Shown piece after piece: positions 25,657-37,465 of a stretch of 64,000 nucleotides of DNA. The number at the start of each line of letters is the position of its first letter. Position 1 is the stretch's first letter. Source of the stretch: Salinisphaera sp035690525 (lineage in GTDB: Bacteria; Pseudomonadota; Gammaproteobacteria; Nevskiales; Salinisphaeraceae). A program made the position numbers and the translations under genes. Under the pieces are notes generated by a model. That model was not told the DNA's origin, ran no database searches, and saw nothing but the letters and a program-made list of their open reading frames with translations. The stretch is taken from positions 6,931 to 70,930 of the forward strand of contig NZ_DASSKM010000135.1 in NCBI RefSeq assembly GCF_035690525.1, given 5' to 3'.

Positions 25657-26679
25657 ATGATCCGGATCGCCGTAGACGCCATGAGCGGCGATCACGGCAG
25701 CGCCGTGACGGTCGACGCCGCGATCGAGAGCCTGGGCCGGCACGACGACATCGCGCTCCGGCTGGTCGGCGATTCGGCTGCGCTGGAAGCCCTGGTTGCC
25801 GAGCGCCGCGGCCGGAGCAAGACCGCGGCGCTGTTCGATCGTCTGGATATCGTGCATGCCGGCGAGGTCGTCGATATGGACGAGTCGCCGGCGCGGGCGC
25901 TGCGTCAGAAGAAAGATTCCTCCATGCGGGTGGCGGTCAATCTGGTGCAGGCCGACGAAGCCGATGCCTGTGTGTCCGCGGGCAACACCGGTGCGTTGAT
26001 GGCCACCGCGCGCTTCGTGCTCAAGACGCTGTCCGGCATCGACCGCCCCGCGATCATCTCGCCGATCCCCTCGCGTCAGGGGCATACGCTGATGCTCGAT
26101 CTCGGCGCCAGCGCCGAAAGCACCCCCGAGCAGTTGTTCCAGTTCGCGGTCATGGGCGCGGTGCTGGCCAGCGCGGTGCACGGCGTCGAGCAGCCGCGCG
26201 TGGGCCTGCTCAATATCGGCGCCGAAGAGATCAAGGGCAATCAGCAGATCAAGGACGCGGGCCGGTTGCTTTCGGCCAGCGGCTTGAACTACATCGGCTT
26301 CGTCGAGGGCGACGATATTTTTATCGGCGATGTCGACGTGGTGGTTTGCGACGGCTTCGTCGGCAACGTGGCCCTCAAGACTAGCGAGGGCCTGGGTAAG
26401 CTGATCGCCCAGTATCTACGCGAGGAATTTACGCGCAATTGGCTGACCAAGGCGTCGGCCGTGCTGGCCATGCCGGTGCTCAACGCGTTTCGCAATCGCG
26501 TCGACCCGCGCCAGTATAACGGCGCTACCCTGGTCGGCCTGCAGGGCACGGTCGTGAAGTCGCACGGCGATGCGGACGCCACCGCGTTCGCCAGCGCGAT
26601 CGGGGTGGCGCGGCTCGAGGTCGCCCAGAGCGTACCGCGCCGTATCCGTCAGCAATTGGCGCACAACCTCGGCGAATAG
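25657..26679 (+). CDS. plsX: Phosphate acyltransferase PlsX
   Basis: A 340-residue peripheral membrane enzyme that makes acyl-phosphate from acyl-ACP for phospholipid synthesis. ATG 25657 gives the family start MIRIAVDAMSGDHGS. Other blocks are ACVSAGNTGALMA, LLNIGAEEIKGN, GFVEGDDIF and VVVCDGFVGNVALKTSEG. The 135 bases after rpmF carry no gene. In many relatives fabH/fabD/fabG/acpP follow; here a 248-base gap with no recognisable feature leads to clpS instead. Confidence 0.96.
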   Translation: MIRIAVDAMSGDHGSAVTVDAAIESLGRHDDIALRLVGDSAALEALVAERRGRSKTAALFDRLDIVHAGEVVDMDESPARALRQKKDSSMRVAVNLVQADEADACVSAGNTGALMATARFVLKTLSGIDRPAIISPIPSRQGHTLMLDLGASAESTPEQLFQFAVMGAVLASAVHGVEQPRVGLLNIGAEEIKGNQQIKDAGRLLSASGLNYIGFVEGDDIFIGDVDVVVCDGFVGNVALKTSEGLGKLIAQYLREEFTRNWLTKASAVLAMPVLNAFRNRVDPRQYNGATLVGLQGTVVKSHGDADATAFASAIGVARLEVAQSVPRRIRQQLAHNLGE

Positions 26680-26927
26680 GCCGCCTATCGTCTGGTTCGA
26701 TCTCGTTCGGCGAATCGGGCCGGCAACGATTGATTCGCCACTTTTCCGACCTTATATCTGTAGCCGTTGATGGTTACGGATCGCATAATCGGGTCGATGA
26801 CGGCCTGCACGGCCGGCGCTTGTGGCGCCGGGTTCGTGCGGCTGTACCGCCGTATTTATCTCTTCATTCAATCGGCGGGTGCCGCCCGTGCGTCGAATTT
26901 CGCGCCGGACGAGTACCAGGAATCGAC

Positions 26928-27254
26928 ATGACTGACACCGACAAACCGAAGATCGGGCACGACAGCGGTACCGCGGTCGCGCCCGACAAGCCGAAGACCA
27001 AGAAGCCGCCGCTATACAAGGTCGTCATGCACAACGACGATTACACGCCGATGGAATTCGTGGTCGAAATGCTGATGACCTATTTCACGCACGACCGCGA
27101 TAAAGCGGTACAGATCATGCTGACCGTTCACACACGGGGCAGGGCCGTGGCCGGCACCTATACCGCGCAGATCGCGGAGACCAAAGTGCAGATGGTCAAC
27201 GACCACGCCCGCGCACACCAGCACCCGCTGTTGTGTACTATGGAAGAGGCCTGA
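26928..27254 (+). CDS. clpS: ATP-dependent Clp protease adaptor ClpS
   Basis: A 108-residue adaptor that delivers N-degron substrates to ClpAP. The core PPLYKVVMHNDDYTPMEFVVEML contains the N-end-residue pocket, and the VHTRGRAVAGTYTAQIAETK segment matches the family. The first 25 residues are a flexible extension that enters the ClpA pore. ATG 26928 (MTDTDKPKIG) fits homologue length. It is followed by clpA after 58 bases, the standard arrangement. Confidence 0.96.
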   Translation: MTDTDKPKIGHDSGTAVAPDKPKTKKPPLYKVVMHNDDYTPMEFVVEMLMTYFTHDRDKAVQIMLTVHTRGRAVAGTYTAQIAETKVQMVNDHARAHQHPLLCTMEEA

Positions 27255-27312
27255 CAGGCGCTGTGGATTCGCCTCGCAGGTTTAAATCGAACGCCAAGTT
27301 CGGGGACGCAAA

Positions 27313-29580
<2,268 letters not shown>

Positions 29581-29597
29581 ACGACACGGATTTGAAG

Positions 29598-29633
29598 GAA
29601 AAAGAAGCCGGTACGACGAGCGCGTACCGGCTT
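29598..29633 (-). terminator. Intrinsic terminator for pilB (minus strand)
   Basis: A perfect 11-bp stem, AAGCCGGTACG and CGTACCGGCTT, has a 7-base loop. On the minus strand it is followed by CTTTTTCC, as expected for termination of transcription coming from pilB. Confidence 0.75.
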
Positions 29634-29653
29634 CGGGCCGGGTGTGGAATCAA

Positions 29654-29681
29654 CCCGGGCGGGTTTCCGCCCGGGCTTTTT
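29654..29681 (+). terminator. Intrinsic terminator for clpS-clpA
   Basis: A perfect 9-bp stem, CCCGGGCGG and CCGCCCGGG, with loop GTTT is followed directly by CTTTTT on the plus strand, 73 bases past the clpA stop. Confidence 0.85.
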
Positions 29682-29685
29682 AGGG

Positions 29686-31416
<1,731 letters not shown>

Positions 31417-31660
31417 GGTTGCGCGACGTACGAATAGTGGCCGATCCGCTCGATCCGGCCGCCGGGTACGCCGTGTGGCACGTACAAATGGCGGATTCGA
31501 TTGTAGGCGGTTTATTGGGCGCATGTCATGCGCCGAATCCGCCGATTCGCTCATCGGCGGCCGATCATGAAAGCCTCGGCTCGAACCGGCGCTGTAATTC
31601 AAGCTCCCGACCCGGTGGCCGATAGGCGCAGAGATAGATATTCGCAAACCGGAGCGCATA

Positions 31661-32341
31661 GTGGCCATCGGCATTGACACAAACGTATTAACCGCTGCGG
31701 CAAGACCCGAAAACGCCGAGCGTGCGGGCTTCGCGCCCGACGAGCGTACCGCATCGAACTTCAAGTTCGATAACGTCTCTCAGGGCGATGTTTCGCTGCG
31801 CGCCACCAGGCGTCAACTCGCGCAAAGCGTGGTCCGCGCGAAACGGCGCGAGCCCGCCATGAGCCGGGCGGAACTAGCCGGAAAAGCGACGCTATTACGA
31901 AATCAATTCAGCGGACCGGCCTATAATGCGGCCGCCGCGGCGCGCGAAGTGCCCGATACCGATGACCCCGCGTTGCTGGCTCGGGCCAAGCAGGCAACCG
32001 CCTTTGCCCAAGACTACGGCCGGGGCGGCGCTACGGGGAATCCGTTCAAAAAGCTGTCGGACCATCAGCTCACGCTGGTGATGTACGACGACAGCGGCAG
32101 CTATACTACGAACGAGCGCCGCGCGGCTTGGCTGGAGCAATATGATCGATATGAGGCTTGGAGCAAGAAAGTCGTAGCTGCCGCTCAAGCCGAATACCGT
32201 GCGACCGGCCGGAACGACGAGTTCTTCCAGGCTTGTATCGATTACTACAACGCGCTGCCCCCGATCGAACAGGCGCAATATCCGGCTGATTATGTCGCGC
32301 GGAGACAATACTGGATCGAGAACAACAAATCGTTCTTTTAG
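31661..32341 (+). CDS. Uncharacterised 226-residue protein
   Basis: GTG start with a GGAG about eight bases upstream. There is no signal peptide or membrane segment. The N-terminal 100 residues are Ala/Arg-rich and look flexible (ATRRQLAQSVVRAKRREPAMSR cut here into shorter known pieces). The C-terminal 95 residues look like a folded helical unit: NPFKKLSDHQLTLVMYDD, YTTNERRAAWLEQYDRYEAW, EYRATGRNDEFFQACIDYYN, LPPIEQAQYPADY. I recall similar LSxxQLxLxxYDxSGxYTxNERxAAW modules in uncharacterised pseudomonad proteins, but not a function. It stands alone between pilB and tRNA-Pro. The 244 bases before it contain no evident gene. Confidence 0.75.
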   Translation: MAIGIDTNVLTAAARPENAERAGFAPDERTASNFKFDNVSQGDVSLRATRRQLAQSVVRAKRREPAMSRAELAGKATLLRNQFSGPAYNAAAAAREVPDTDDPALLARAKQATAFAQDYGRGGATGNPFKKLSDHQLTLVMYDDSGSYTTNERRAAWLEQYDRYEAWSKKVVAAAQAEYRATGRNDEFFQACIDYYNALPPIEQAQYPADYVARRQYWIENNKSFF

Positions 32342-32400
32342 GGTTCGCCCCGATTAGACGCCGAAAGCGCCATGTCGCCGGGTACGGCAGCGGCTGAAAA

Positions 32401-32477
32401 TGGTCGGAGTAGCAGGATTTGAACCTACGACCTCCACCTCCCGAAGGTGGCGCTCTACCAAGCTGAGCTATACTCCG
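32401..32477 (-). tRNA. tRNA-Pro (anticodon CGG)
   Basis: A full cloverleaf on the minus strand. Acceptor CGGAGTA pairs with TACTCCG; the D-arm is GCTC AGCTTGGTA GAGC. Anticodon stem CCACC/GGTGG encloses loop TTCGGGA, which reads CGG for codon CCG. The T-arm contains GGTTCAAATCC. The 3' CCA is encoded. The gene is 77 bases long and lies just downstream of ispB. Confidence 0.96.
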
Positions 32478-32484
32478 ATACTGT

Positions 32485-33453
32485 TCAGGATCGGCGCTGA
32501 ACCGAAAATTCGGCCAGTGAAACCAAGGAATCCTTGAACTGCGACGACTCGAACGGGGCCAGGCAATCGATAGCGCTCCGGGCAGCCTCGTCGGCGCGGC
32601 CAAAAGTGTATGTCATCGCATCCGTGGATTCAATGGCCTTTTTAATAGAATCCATGGCGCCGAGGTCGGCATCGCGGATCGCCCGGCGCAACGGTGCCGC
32701 ATCGGCCTCTTCGGAACGCGCCAGCGCACAGATCAGGGGCAGGGTGGTCTTGCCCTCGGCCAGATCGTCACCCAGATTCTTGCCATAGGTGTGGTCGCCG
32801 TGCCCGTAGTCGAGCGCATCGTCCACGACCTGGAACGCGACGCCGAGATGGCGCCCGAAATCCGCCATGGCCTGGCATTCGCGGGGCGTGCGGCCGGCGA
32901 GCAGCGCGCCCAGACGGCAGCCGGCCGAGAACAGGCTGGCGGTCTTGCGATCGACGACCTCGAGATAATCCTGTTCCGACAGGTCCGGGTCATGCGTGTG
33001 TATTAGTTGCATGACTTCGCCTTCGGCAATGCGGTTGGTGGCGTCGGCCAGCACCTTCATCACCTCGAACGAGTCGAGTTCCACCATCAACTGGAACGCG
33101 CGCGAGTACAGGAAATCGCCGGTGAGCACACTGGCGCCGTTGCCCCAGACGTTGTTGGCGGTTTCACGCCCCCGGCGCAACGTGGACTCGTCGACCACAT
33201 CGTCGTGCAACAGGGTGGCGGTATGGATGAACTCGATGATCACCGCCAGCAGATGATGGGCCTCGCCGACGTAACCGGCGGCGCGGGCGGCGAGTACGAC
33301 GAGCGCGGGACGGATGCGTTTGCCGCCGCTGGAGATGATGTATTCGCCCAACGTGTTGATGAGAACGACGTCGGAACTCAGCCGCTCACGGATCAGCGCG
33401 TCGACCGCGCGCATGTCATCGTCGACCGGCTGGAACAGCGGCTGGATAATCAT
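32485..33453 (-). CDS. ispB: Octaprenyl (polyprenyl) diphosphate synthase
   Basis: A 322-residue trans-prenyltransferase making the ubiquinone side chain. The first aspartate-rich motif is in LLHDDVVDES and the second in QVVDDALDYG. GGKRIRPALVVLAARAAGY matches the family's substrate-binding helix. Chain length (likely C40) cannot be read from sequence alone. It is divergent from rplU, the arrangement found in most Gammaproteobacteria, and the 161 bases between them should hold both promoters. Start ATG 33453 lacks a strong Shine-Dalgarno; ATG 13 codons in is an alternative. Confidence 0.95.
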   Translation of the reverse strand: MIIQPLFQPVDDDMRAVDALIRERLSSDVVLINTLGEYIISSGGKRIRPALVVLAARAAGYVGEAHHLLAVIIEFIHTATLLHDDVVDESTLRRGRETANNVWGNGASVLTGDFLYSRAFQLMVELDSFEVMKVLADATNRIAEGEVMQLIHTHDPDLSEQDYLEVVDRKTASLFSAGCRLGALLAGRTPRECQAMADFGRHLGVAFQVVDDALDYGHGDHTYGKNLGDDLAEGKTTLPLICALARSEEADAAPLRRAIRDADLGAMDSIKKAIESTDAMTYTFGRADEAARSAIDCLAPFESSQFKDSLVSLAEFSVQRRS

Positions 33454-33614
33454 CGGTCCGAAATCGTAAAAACAGCGGCAAAGTTAGGGCTGCGGCCGCA
33501 TTCTGTCAAGAAACGGGAAGGCGCGGGCAGGCGTTGACCGGCACGCCGCGAAGCCGTATCATTCGCGCTCTTTAAACGGGCCGTATGCGCCCGCAATCTG
33601 CGTTTGGAGTGGAC

Positions 33615-33929
33615 ATGCACGCGGTAATCCGTACCGGCGGAAAACAGTACAGGGTCGCTGAAGGCGATGTGGTACGCGTCGAGAAGCTCGACGCCGAAAC
33701 CGGCAGCACGATCGAGCTGTCCGACGTGTTGCTGATTTCCGACGGCGATAACGTCCAGGTCGGCACCCCGGTGCTCGACGGCAAGGCGGTTTCGGCCGAT
33801 GTGCAGAATCATGGCCGTGCCGACAAGATCGAAGTGATCAAATTCAAGCGTCGCAAGAAATATCGTCGCAAGCACGGCCACCGCCAGCACTATACGCAGC
33901 TCAAGATCACCGCGATTCCGGGCGCATAA
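33615..33929 (+). CDS. rplU: 50S ribosomal protein L21
   Basis: A 104-residue protein starting MHAVIRTGGKQYRVAEGD, the L21 signature, and ending in the basic KFKRRKKYRRKHGHRQHYTQ segment that binds 23S rRNA. ATG 33615 follows a GGAG; a frame extension to 33585 is not supported. It is 41 bases upstream of rpmA, the usual rplU-rpmA-obg order. Confidence 0.98.
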   Translation: MHAVIRTGGKQYRVAEGDVVRVEKLDAETGSTIELSDVLLISDGDNVQVGTPVLDGKAVSADVQNHGRADKIEVIKFKRRKKYRRKHGHRQHYTQLKITAIPGA

Positions 33930-33970
33930 GCGACCCGTAATCGATACCCTCGAATCGGAGGAATACAGTC

Positions 33971-34234
33971 ATGGCACATAAAAAGGCAGGCGGTTCCACC
34001 CGCAACGGTCGCGATTCCGAATCGAAACGCCTCGGCGTGAAGAAATTCGGTGGCCAGCAGGTCCGGGCCGGCAATATCATCGTGCGCCAGCGCGGCAGCA
34101 CCTTCCATGCGGGCGCCAACGTCGGCACCGGTAAGGACTACACGCTCTACGCCGGCGTCGACGGCACCGTGAACTTCGCCGTCAAGGGGCCGCGGAACCG
34201 TAAGTTCATCTCGGTCGTTCCGGCCGCTGACTGA
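33971..34234 (+). CDS. rpmA: 50S ribosomal protein L27
   Basis: An 87-residue protein starting MAHKKAGGSTRNGRDSESKR, the near-invariant L27 N-terminus that reaches the peptidyl transferase centre. There is no cleavable N-terminal extension of the Firmicute type. A GGAGG-like site precedes ATG 33971. A strong terminator follows, so obg is probably reached by readthrough or its own promoter. Confidence 0.98.
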   Translation: MAHKKAGGSTRNGRDSESKRLGVKKFGGQQVRAGNIIVRQRGSTFHAGANVGTGKDYTLYAGVDGTVNFAVKGPRNRKFISVVPAAD

Positions 34235-34260
34235 TAAAGTTTCGCCGCTCGCGATCGCGA

Positions 34261-34286
34261 AAGCCTCGCTTCGGCGGGGCTTTTTT
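34261..34286 (+). terminator. Intrinsic terminator after rpmA
   Basis: Stem AAGCCTCGC with GCGGGGCTT (one G-U pair) and a TTCG tetraloop is followed by a run of six Ts on the plus strand, 26 bases past the rpmA stop. Confidence 0.88.
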
Positions 34287-34344
34287 ATGTTCGCTTGTGC
34301 CGCATCGATAAGCCGTTCATCATCCCGCGCTGAGGGCGGATCGC

Positions 34345-35415
34345 ATGAAATTCGTTGATGAAGCCAATCTTCGCGTGGAAGCCGGCGACGGCGGTCATGG
34401 CTGCCTGAGTTTCCGGCGCGAAAAATACGTGCCGCACGGCGGGCCGGACGGCGGCGACGGCGGCGACGGCGGCAGCGTCTACCTGATCGCCGATCACAAT
34501 CTGAACACGCTCTACGATTACCGTATCAACCGCGTGTTCAAGGCCGAGCGCGGCGCGAACGGCGCAGGCAAGAACCGCACCGGCGCGAAGGGCGAAAATC
34601 GTTATCTTCCGGTACCGGTCGGTACGCTCTGCTACGCCCGCGAGACCCAGGAGTTGATCGGCGATCTGACGCGCGACGGCGAAACGCTGTGCGTGGCGAA
34701 GGGCGGCTACCACGGGCTGGGTAACGCACGCTTCAAGTCGAGCACCAATCAAGCGCCGCGCAAGACGACCGACGGCACCCCGGGCGAGGTTCGCGAACTG
34801 CGCCTGGAGCTGAAGCTGCTGGCCGATATCGGCCTCGTCGGCCTGCCGAACGCGGGAAAATCCACGTTGCTATCGGCTATTTCGGCGGCGCGGCCACGCA
34901 TCGCGGATTATCCGTTCACCACGCTCGTGCCCCAGGTCGGCGTGGTGAGTGCGGGGCCGCTTCGCAGCTTCACGCTGGTCGATCTGCCGGGGCTGATCGA
35001 GGGTGCGGCCGAGGGCATCGGGCTCGGCCACCGGTTCCTGCGTCATGTGCAGCGCACCCGGCTATTGTTTCACTTGGTCGATGCGGCCGATATCGAGGGC
35101 CGTGATCCGGTCGCGCAGATCCGGACCATCAGCGAAGAGCTCGAACGTTTCAACCCGGTGCTGGCCGAGCGCCCGCGCTGGTTGCTGTTGAATAAGATCG
35201 ACGCGCTCGAACCCGAGGCCGTGGACGAACTGCGCGAACGGGTCGTCGCCGAACTGGACTGGCCGGGCCCAATCTATACGATATCGGCGATTCGGCCCGA
35301 TTCGCTGCATGTGCTGATCGACGCGGCGATGAATGCACTCGAGGCGGCCGCTGCCGAAACACAGGCCGTAAGCAAAGAAAGCGTCTCCGGATCGCCCGAC
35401 GATGAGCGCGCGTGA
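34345..35415 (+). CDS. cgtA: GTPase ObgE/CgtA
   Basis: A 356-residue ribosome-associated GTPase involved in 50S assembly and growth control. The glycine-rich Obg fold comes first (KFVDEANLRVEAGDGGHG, GGPDGGDGGDGG). The G domain has G1 LVGLPNAGKSTLL, G3 DLPGLIEGAAEG and G4 NKID. The C-terminal tail is short and acidic-polar, as in Gammaproteobacteria. It overlaps proB by 14 bases, so the two are translated from one message. Confidence 0.97.
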   Translation: MKFVDEANLRVEAGDGGHGCLSFRREKYVPHGGPDGGDGGDGGSVYLIADHNLNTLYDYRINRVFKAERGANGAGKNRTGAKGENRYLPVPVGTLCYARETQELIGDLTRDGETLCVAKGGYHGLGNARFKSSTNQAPRKTTDGTPGEVRELRLELKLLADIGLVGLPNAGKSTLLSAISAARPRIADYPFTTLVPQVGVVSAGPLRSFTLVDLPGLIEGAAEGIGLGHRFLRHVQRTRLLFHLVDAADIEGRDPVAQIRTISEELERFNPVLAERPRWLLLNKIDALEPEAVDELRERVVAELDWPGPIYTISAIRPDSLHVLIDAAMNALEAAAAETQAVSKESVSGSPDDERA

Positions 35416-36529
35416 GGCATTGCCCAGCGTTCGACGCTGGGTTGTCAAGATCGGTAGCGCGCTGCTGACCGCCGACGGCCGGGGGCTGGATCGCGCGCGA
35501 TTGGATGAATGGGCCGGCCAGATCGCGACGTTGGCGGCCGGGGGCAGCGAGGTGGTGCTGGTATCCTCCGGTTCGGTGGCCGAGGGCATGGCCCGGCTTG
35601 GCTGGCGAGCGCGGCCCTCGCGGCTGGACGAACTGCAGGCTGCGGCTTCGGTGGGCCAGGCCGGGCTGGTCGAGGCCTATGGCCGGGCTTTTTCCGCCTT
35701 CGACCGGCGCGCCGCCCAGGTTCTGCTCACGCACGATGATGTCTCTCACCGCGGGCGCTATCTGAACGCACGCCGCACGCTGATGACGCTGCTCGGGCTT
35801 GGCGTCGTGCCCATCGTCAACGAAAACGACGCCATCGCGATGGACGAGATCCGCGTGGGTGATAACGATACGCTCGCCGCGCTGGCGGTCAACCTGATCG
35901 ACGCGGAAGGGCTGATCATCCTGACCGATCAAGCCGGGGTGTTCGATGCCGACCCGCGCGCCAACCCGGACGCCACCCTCATCGATGAAATCGAAGCCTA
36001 TGCGCCCGAGTTGCTGACCATGGCCGGCGCGCGCGGCGGCGCGCTCGGCCGCGGCGGCATGCAGACCAAGATTCTCGCCGCCCGGCAGGCAGCGGATTCG
36101 GGCGCGACGACGGTGATCGTCGATGGGCGCACGCCGCGCGTGCTCGCGCGTATCGCGGCGGGCGAAAAGCTGGGAAGCCTGCTCACGCCACGGCCCGGCG
36201 AACGCCGGGCCGCGCGCAAGAACTGGCTGGCCGGACAGCGCCGCGTACGCGGCCGGGTCTATGTGGATGCCGGCGCGGCGCGCGTGTTGCGCGATGCGGG
36301 GCGAAGTCTGCTGCCGATCGGCGTGACGCGTATCGAAGGTGATTTCCGGCGTGGCGATCTGGTCGCTTGTGTCGCCCCGGAGGGCTGTGAAATCGCGCGC
36401 GGACTGACCAACTATGATGCGCGCGAGGCGCGTCTCCTGGCCGGCCAGCCCAGCGAGCGGATTCCGGCGATTCTCGGCTACGACCGTGAGCCGGAACTGA
36501 TCCACCGGGACAATCTGGTCACCGTCTGA
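35402..36529 (+). CDS. proB: Glutamate 5-kinase
   Basis: A 375-residue enzyme for the first step of proline synthesis. The amino acid kinase domain has VVKIGSALLTADG, VLVSSGSVAEGM, VPIVNENDAIA and GDNDTLAALAVNLIDAEGLIILTDQ. A C-terminal PUA domain (about residues 275-375) ends with the LIHRDNLVTV strand, as in E. coli ProB. ATG 35402 overlaps the obg end. Proline feedback and osmotic control are family features not visible here. Neighbouring proA is absent. Confidence 0.96.
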   Translation: MSAREALPSVRRWVVKIGSALLTADGRGLDRARLDEWAGQIATLAAGGSEVVLVSSGSVAEGMARLGWRARPSRLDELQAAASVGQAGLVEAYGRAFSAFDRRAAQVLLTHDDVSHRGRYLNARRTLMTLLGLGVVPIVNENDAIAMDEIRVGDNDTLAALAVNLIDAEGLIILTDQAGVFDADPRANPDATLIDEIEAYAPELLTMAGARGGALGRGGMQTKILAARQAADSGATTVIVDGRTPRVLARIAAGEKLGSLLTPRPGERRAARKNWLAGQRRVRGRVYVDAGAARVLRDAGRSLLPIGVTRIEGDFRRGDLVACVAPEGCEIARGLTNYDAREARLLAGQPSERIPAILGYDREPELIHRDNLVTV

Positions 36530-36549
36530 TCGGAATCGATAGTGCCTTA

Positions 36550-36822
36550 TTAGGTTCCCGATGCACGATATTCCACCGACTTTCTCCCCTCTAAAAGACC
36601 TAGAACCGATATGTCTTCATCAAGGCCAGGCCAGTGAATACCTTCTCCTTCGTCAAGCAGCTCGAAGTTCGACAGTTGCTCGGGATTAGCACGTGCAAGT
36701 CGAGGAAACCATACGAGTGGAACCGACAGCACACGACCGTCATTAAGGAAAACCACGAGCTCTTCGGCCGTACATCTTACTTGAGTCGCATGTGGAATCG
36801 TATCAAGTGCTAAAGAACTCAT
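36550..36822 (-). CDS. DUF2442 family protein
   Basis: A 90-residue protein with the DUF2442 pattern: ATQVRCTAEELVVFLNDGRVLSVPL, then WFPRLARANPEQLSNFELL and the final WPGLDEDISVLGLL. These proteins usually sit directly after a DUF4160 gene, and some pairs have been proposed as toxin-antitoxin modules. Here only a remnant of the DUF4160 partner is left upstream. It converges on proB with a 20-base gap. Function unknown. Confidence 0.85.
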   Translation of the reverse strand: MSSLALDTIPHATQVRCTAEELVVFLNDGRVLSVPLVWFPRLARANPEQLSNFELLDEGEGIHWPGLDEDISVLGLLEGRKSVEYRASGT

Positions 36823-36844
36823 TCCATGCCTCCACTAACGTCTG

Positions 36845-36916
36845 TTAATGCGCGTCAACCAGCTTGAATAGATCGTTAAGCTCGTGGGCTGAAAAACCGG
36901 TGCTTGTAGTGTTCGG
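36845..36916 (-). pseudogene. DUF4160 C-terminal remnant
   Basis: Reading the minus strand toward 36845, the frame after an in-frame TAG (36917-36919) gives TGFSAHELNDLFKLVDAH and then TAA. That matches the closing GFSxxELxxIxxLV helix of DUF4160 proteins. The rest of the gene is absent, since the rpsT terminator begins about 20 bases further up. It is a decayed partner of the DUF2442 gene. Confidence 0.6.
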
Positions 36917-36932
36917 CTAATCTGCGATGAAC

Positions 36933-36964
36933 ATAAAAAAACCCGCCGAGCGAGCGGCGGGTTT
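36933..36964 (-). terminator. Intrinsic terminator of rpsT
   Basis: A 10-bp stem, AAACCCGCCG and CGGCGGGTTT, with a 6-base loop is followed on the minus strand by a T run (seen as AAAAAA at 36935-36940 on the plus strand). Confidence 0.88.
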
Positions 36965-37002
36965 GCATGTTCGTTGTGCGCTGGCTCAAGCCTGGCCGTC
37001 GT

Positions 37003-37278
37003 TTAGCCTGTCGCTTGCGCCATCGCCTTGATCTGTGCATTCAGGCGCGACTTGTGGCGCGCGGCCTTGTTGCGGTGGATCTGCCCCTTACCGGCCATGC
37101 GGTCGATGATGGGAACCGCATTCTTGAAGGCTTCCTGCGCGCCCGGCAGATCGTTCGCGCCAATGGCTTTCTGCACCTTTTTGATATGCGTGCGCACCAG
37201 CGAACGTTGCGCCATATTGCGCTGACGGTGCTTGGTGGCCTGGCGGACGCGTTTGCGGGCTTGGGCAGTATTTGCCAC
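37003..37278 (-). CDS. rpsT: 30S ribosomal protein S20
   Basis: A 91-residue, highly basic protein starting MANTAQARKRVRQATKHRQRN, the S20 signature, and containing GKGQIHRNKAARHKSRLN. It is encoded opposite murJ, with the two starts about 190 bases apart, as in Pseudomonas and E. coli. S20 mRNA is commonly autoregulated through translation; no specific site is claimed here. Confidence 0.98.
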   Translation of the reverse strand: MANTAQARKRVRQATKHRQRNMAQRSLVRTHIKKVQKAIGANDLPGAQEAFKNAVPIIDRMAGKGQIHRNKAARHKSRLNAQIKAMAQATG

Positions 37279-37465
37279 GGACAGCTCCTGAATAGAGTTT
37301 GGATGCCGGAAAGGCGCGCGATTATCGTGGTTTGCGTGCGTGTTGTCAACATCGACCCGTCATCTTTCGGCGTCTTTCCGCTGCGATCAAGCTGAGAAAG
37401 TTCGGCTGTTTGATCGCCGGAATAATAAGGCTATAGTGCGCAGCGTTTCGGCTTCCGGCAGTTTT

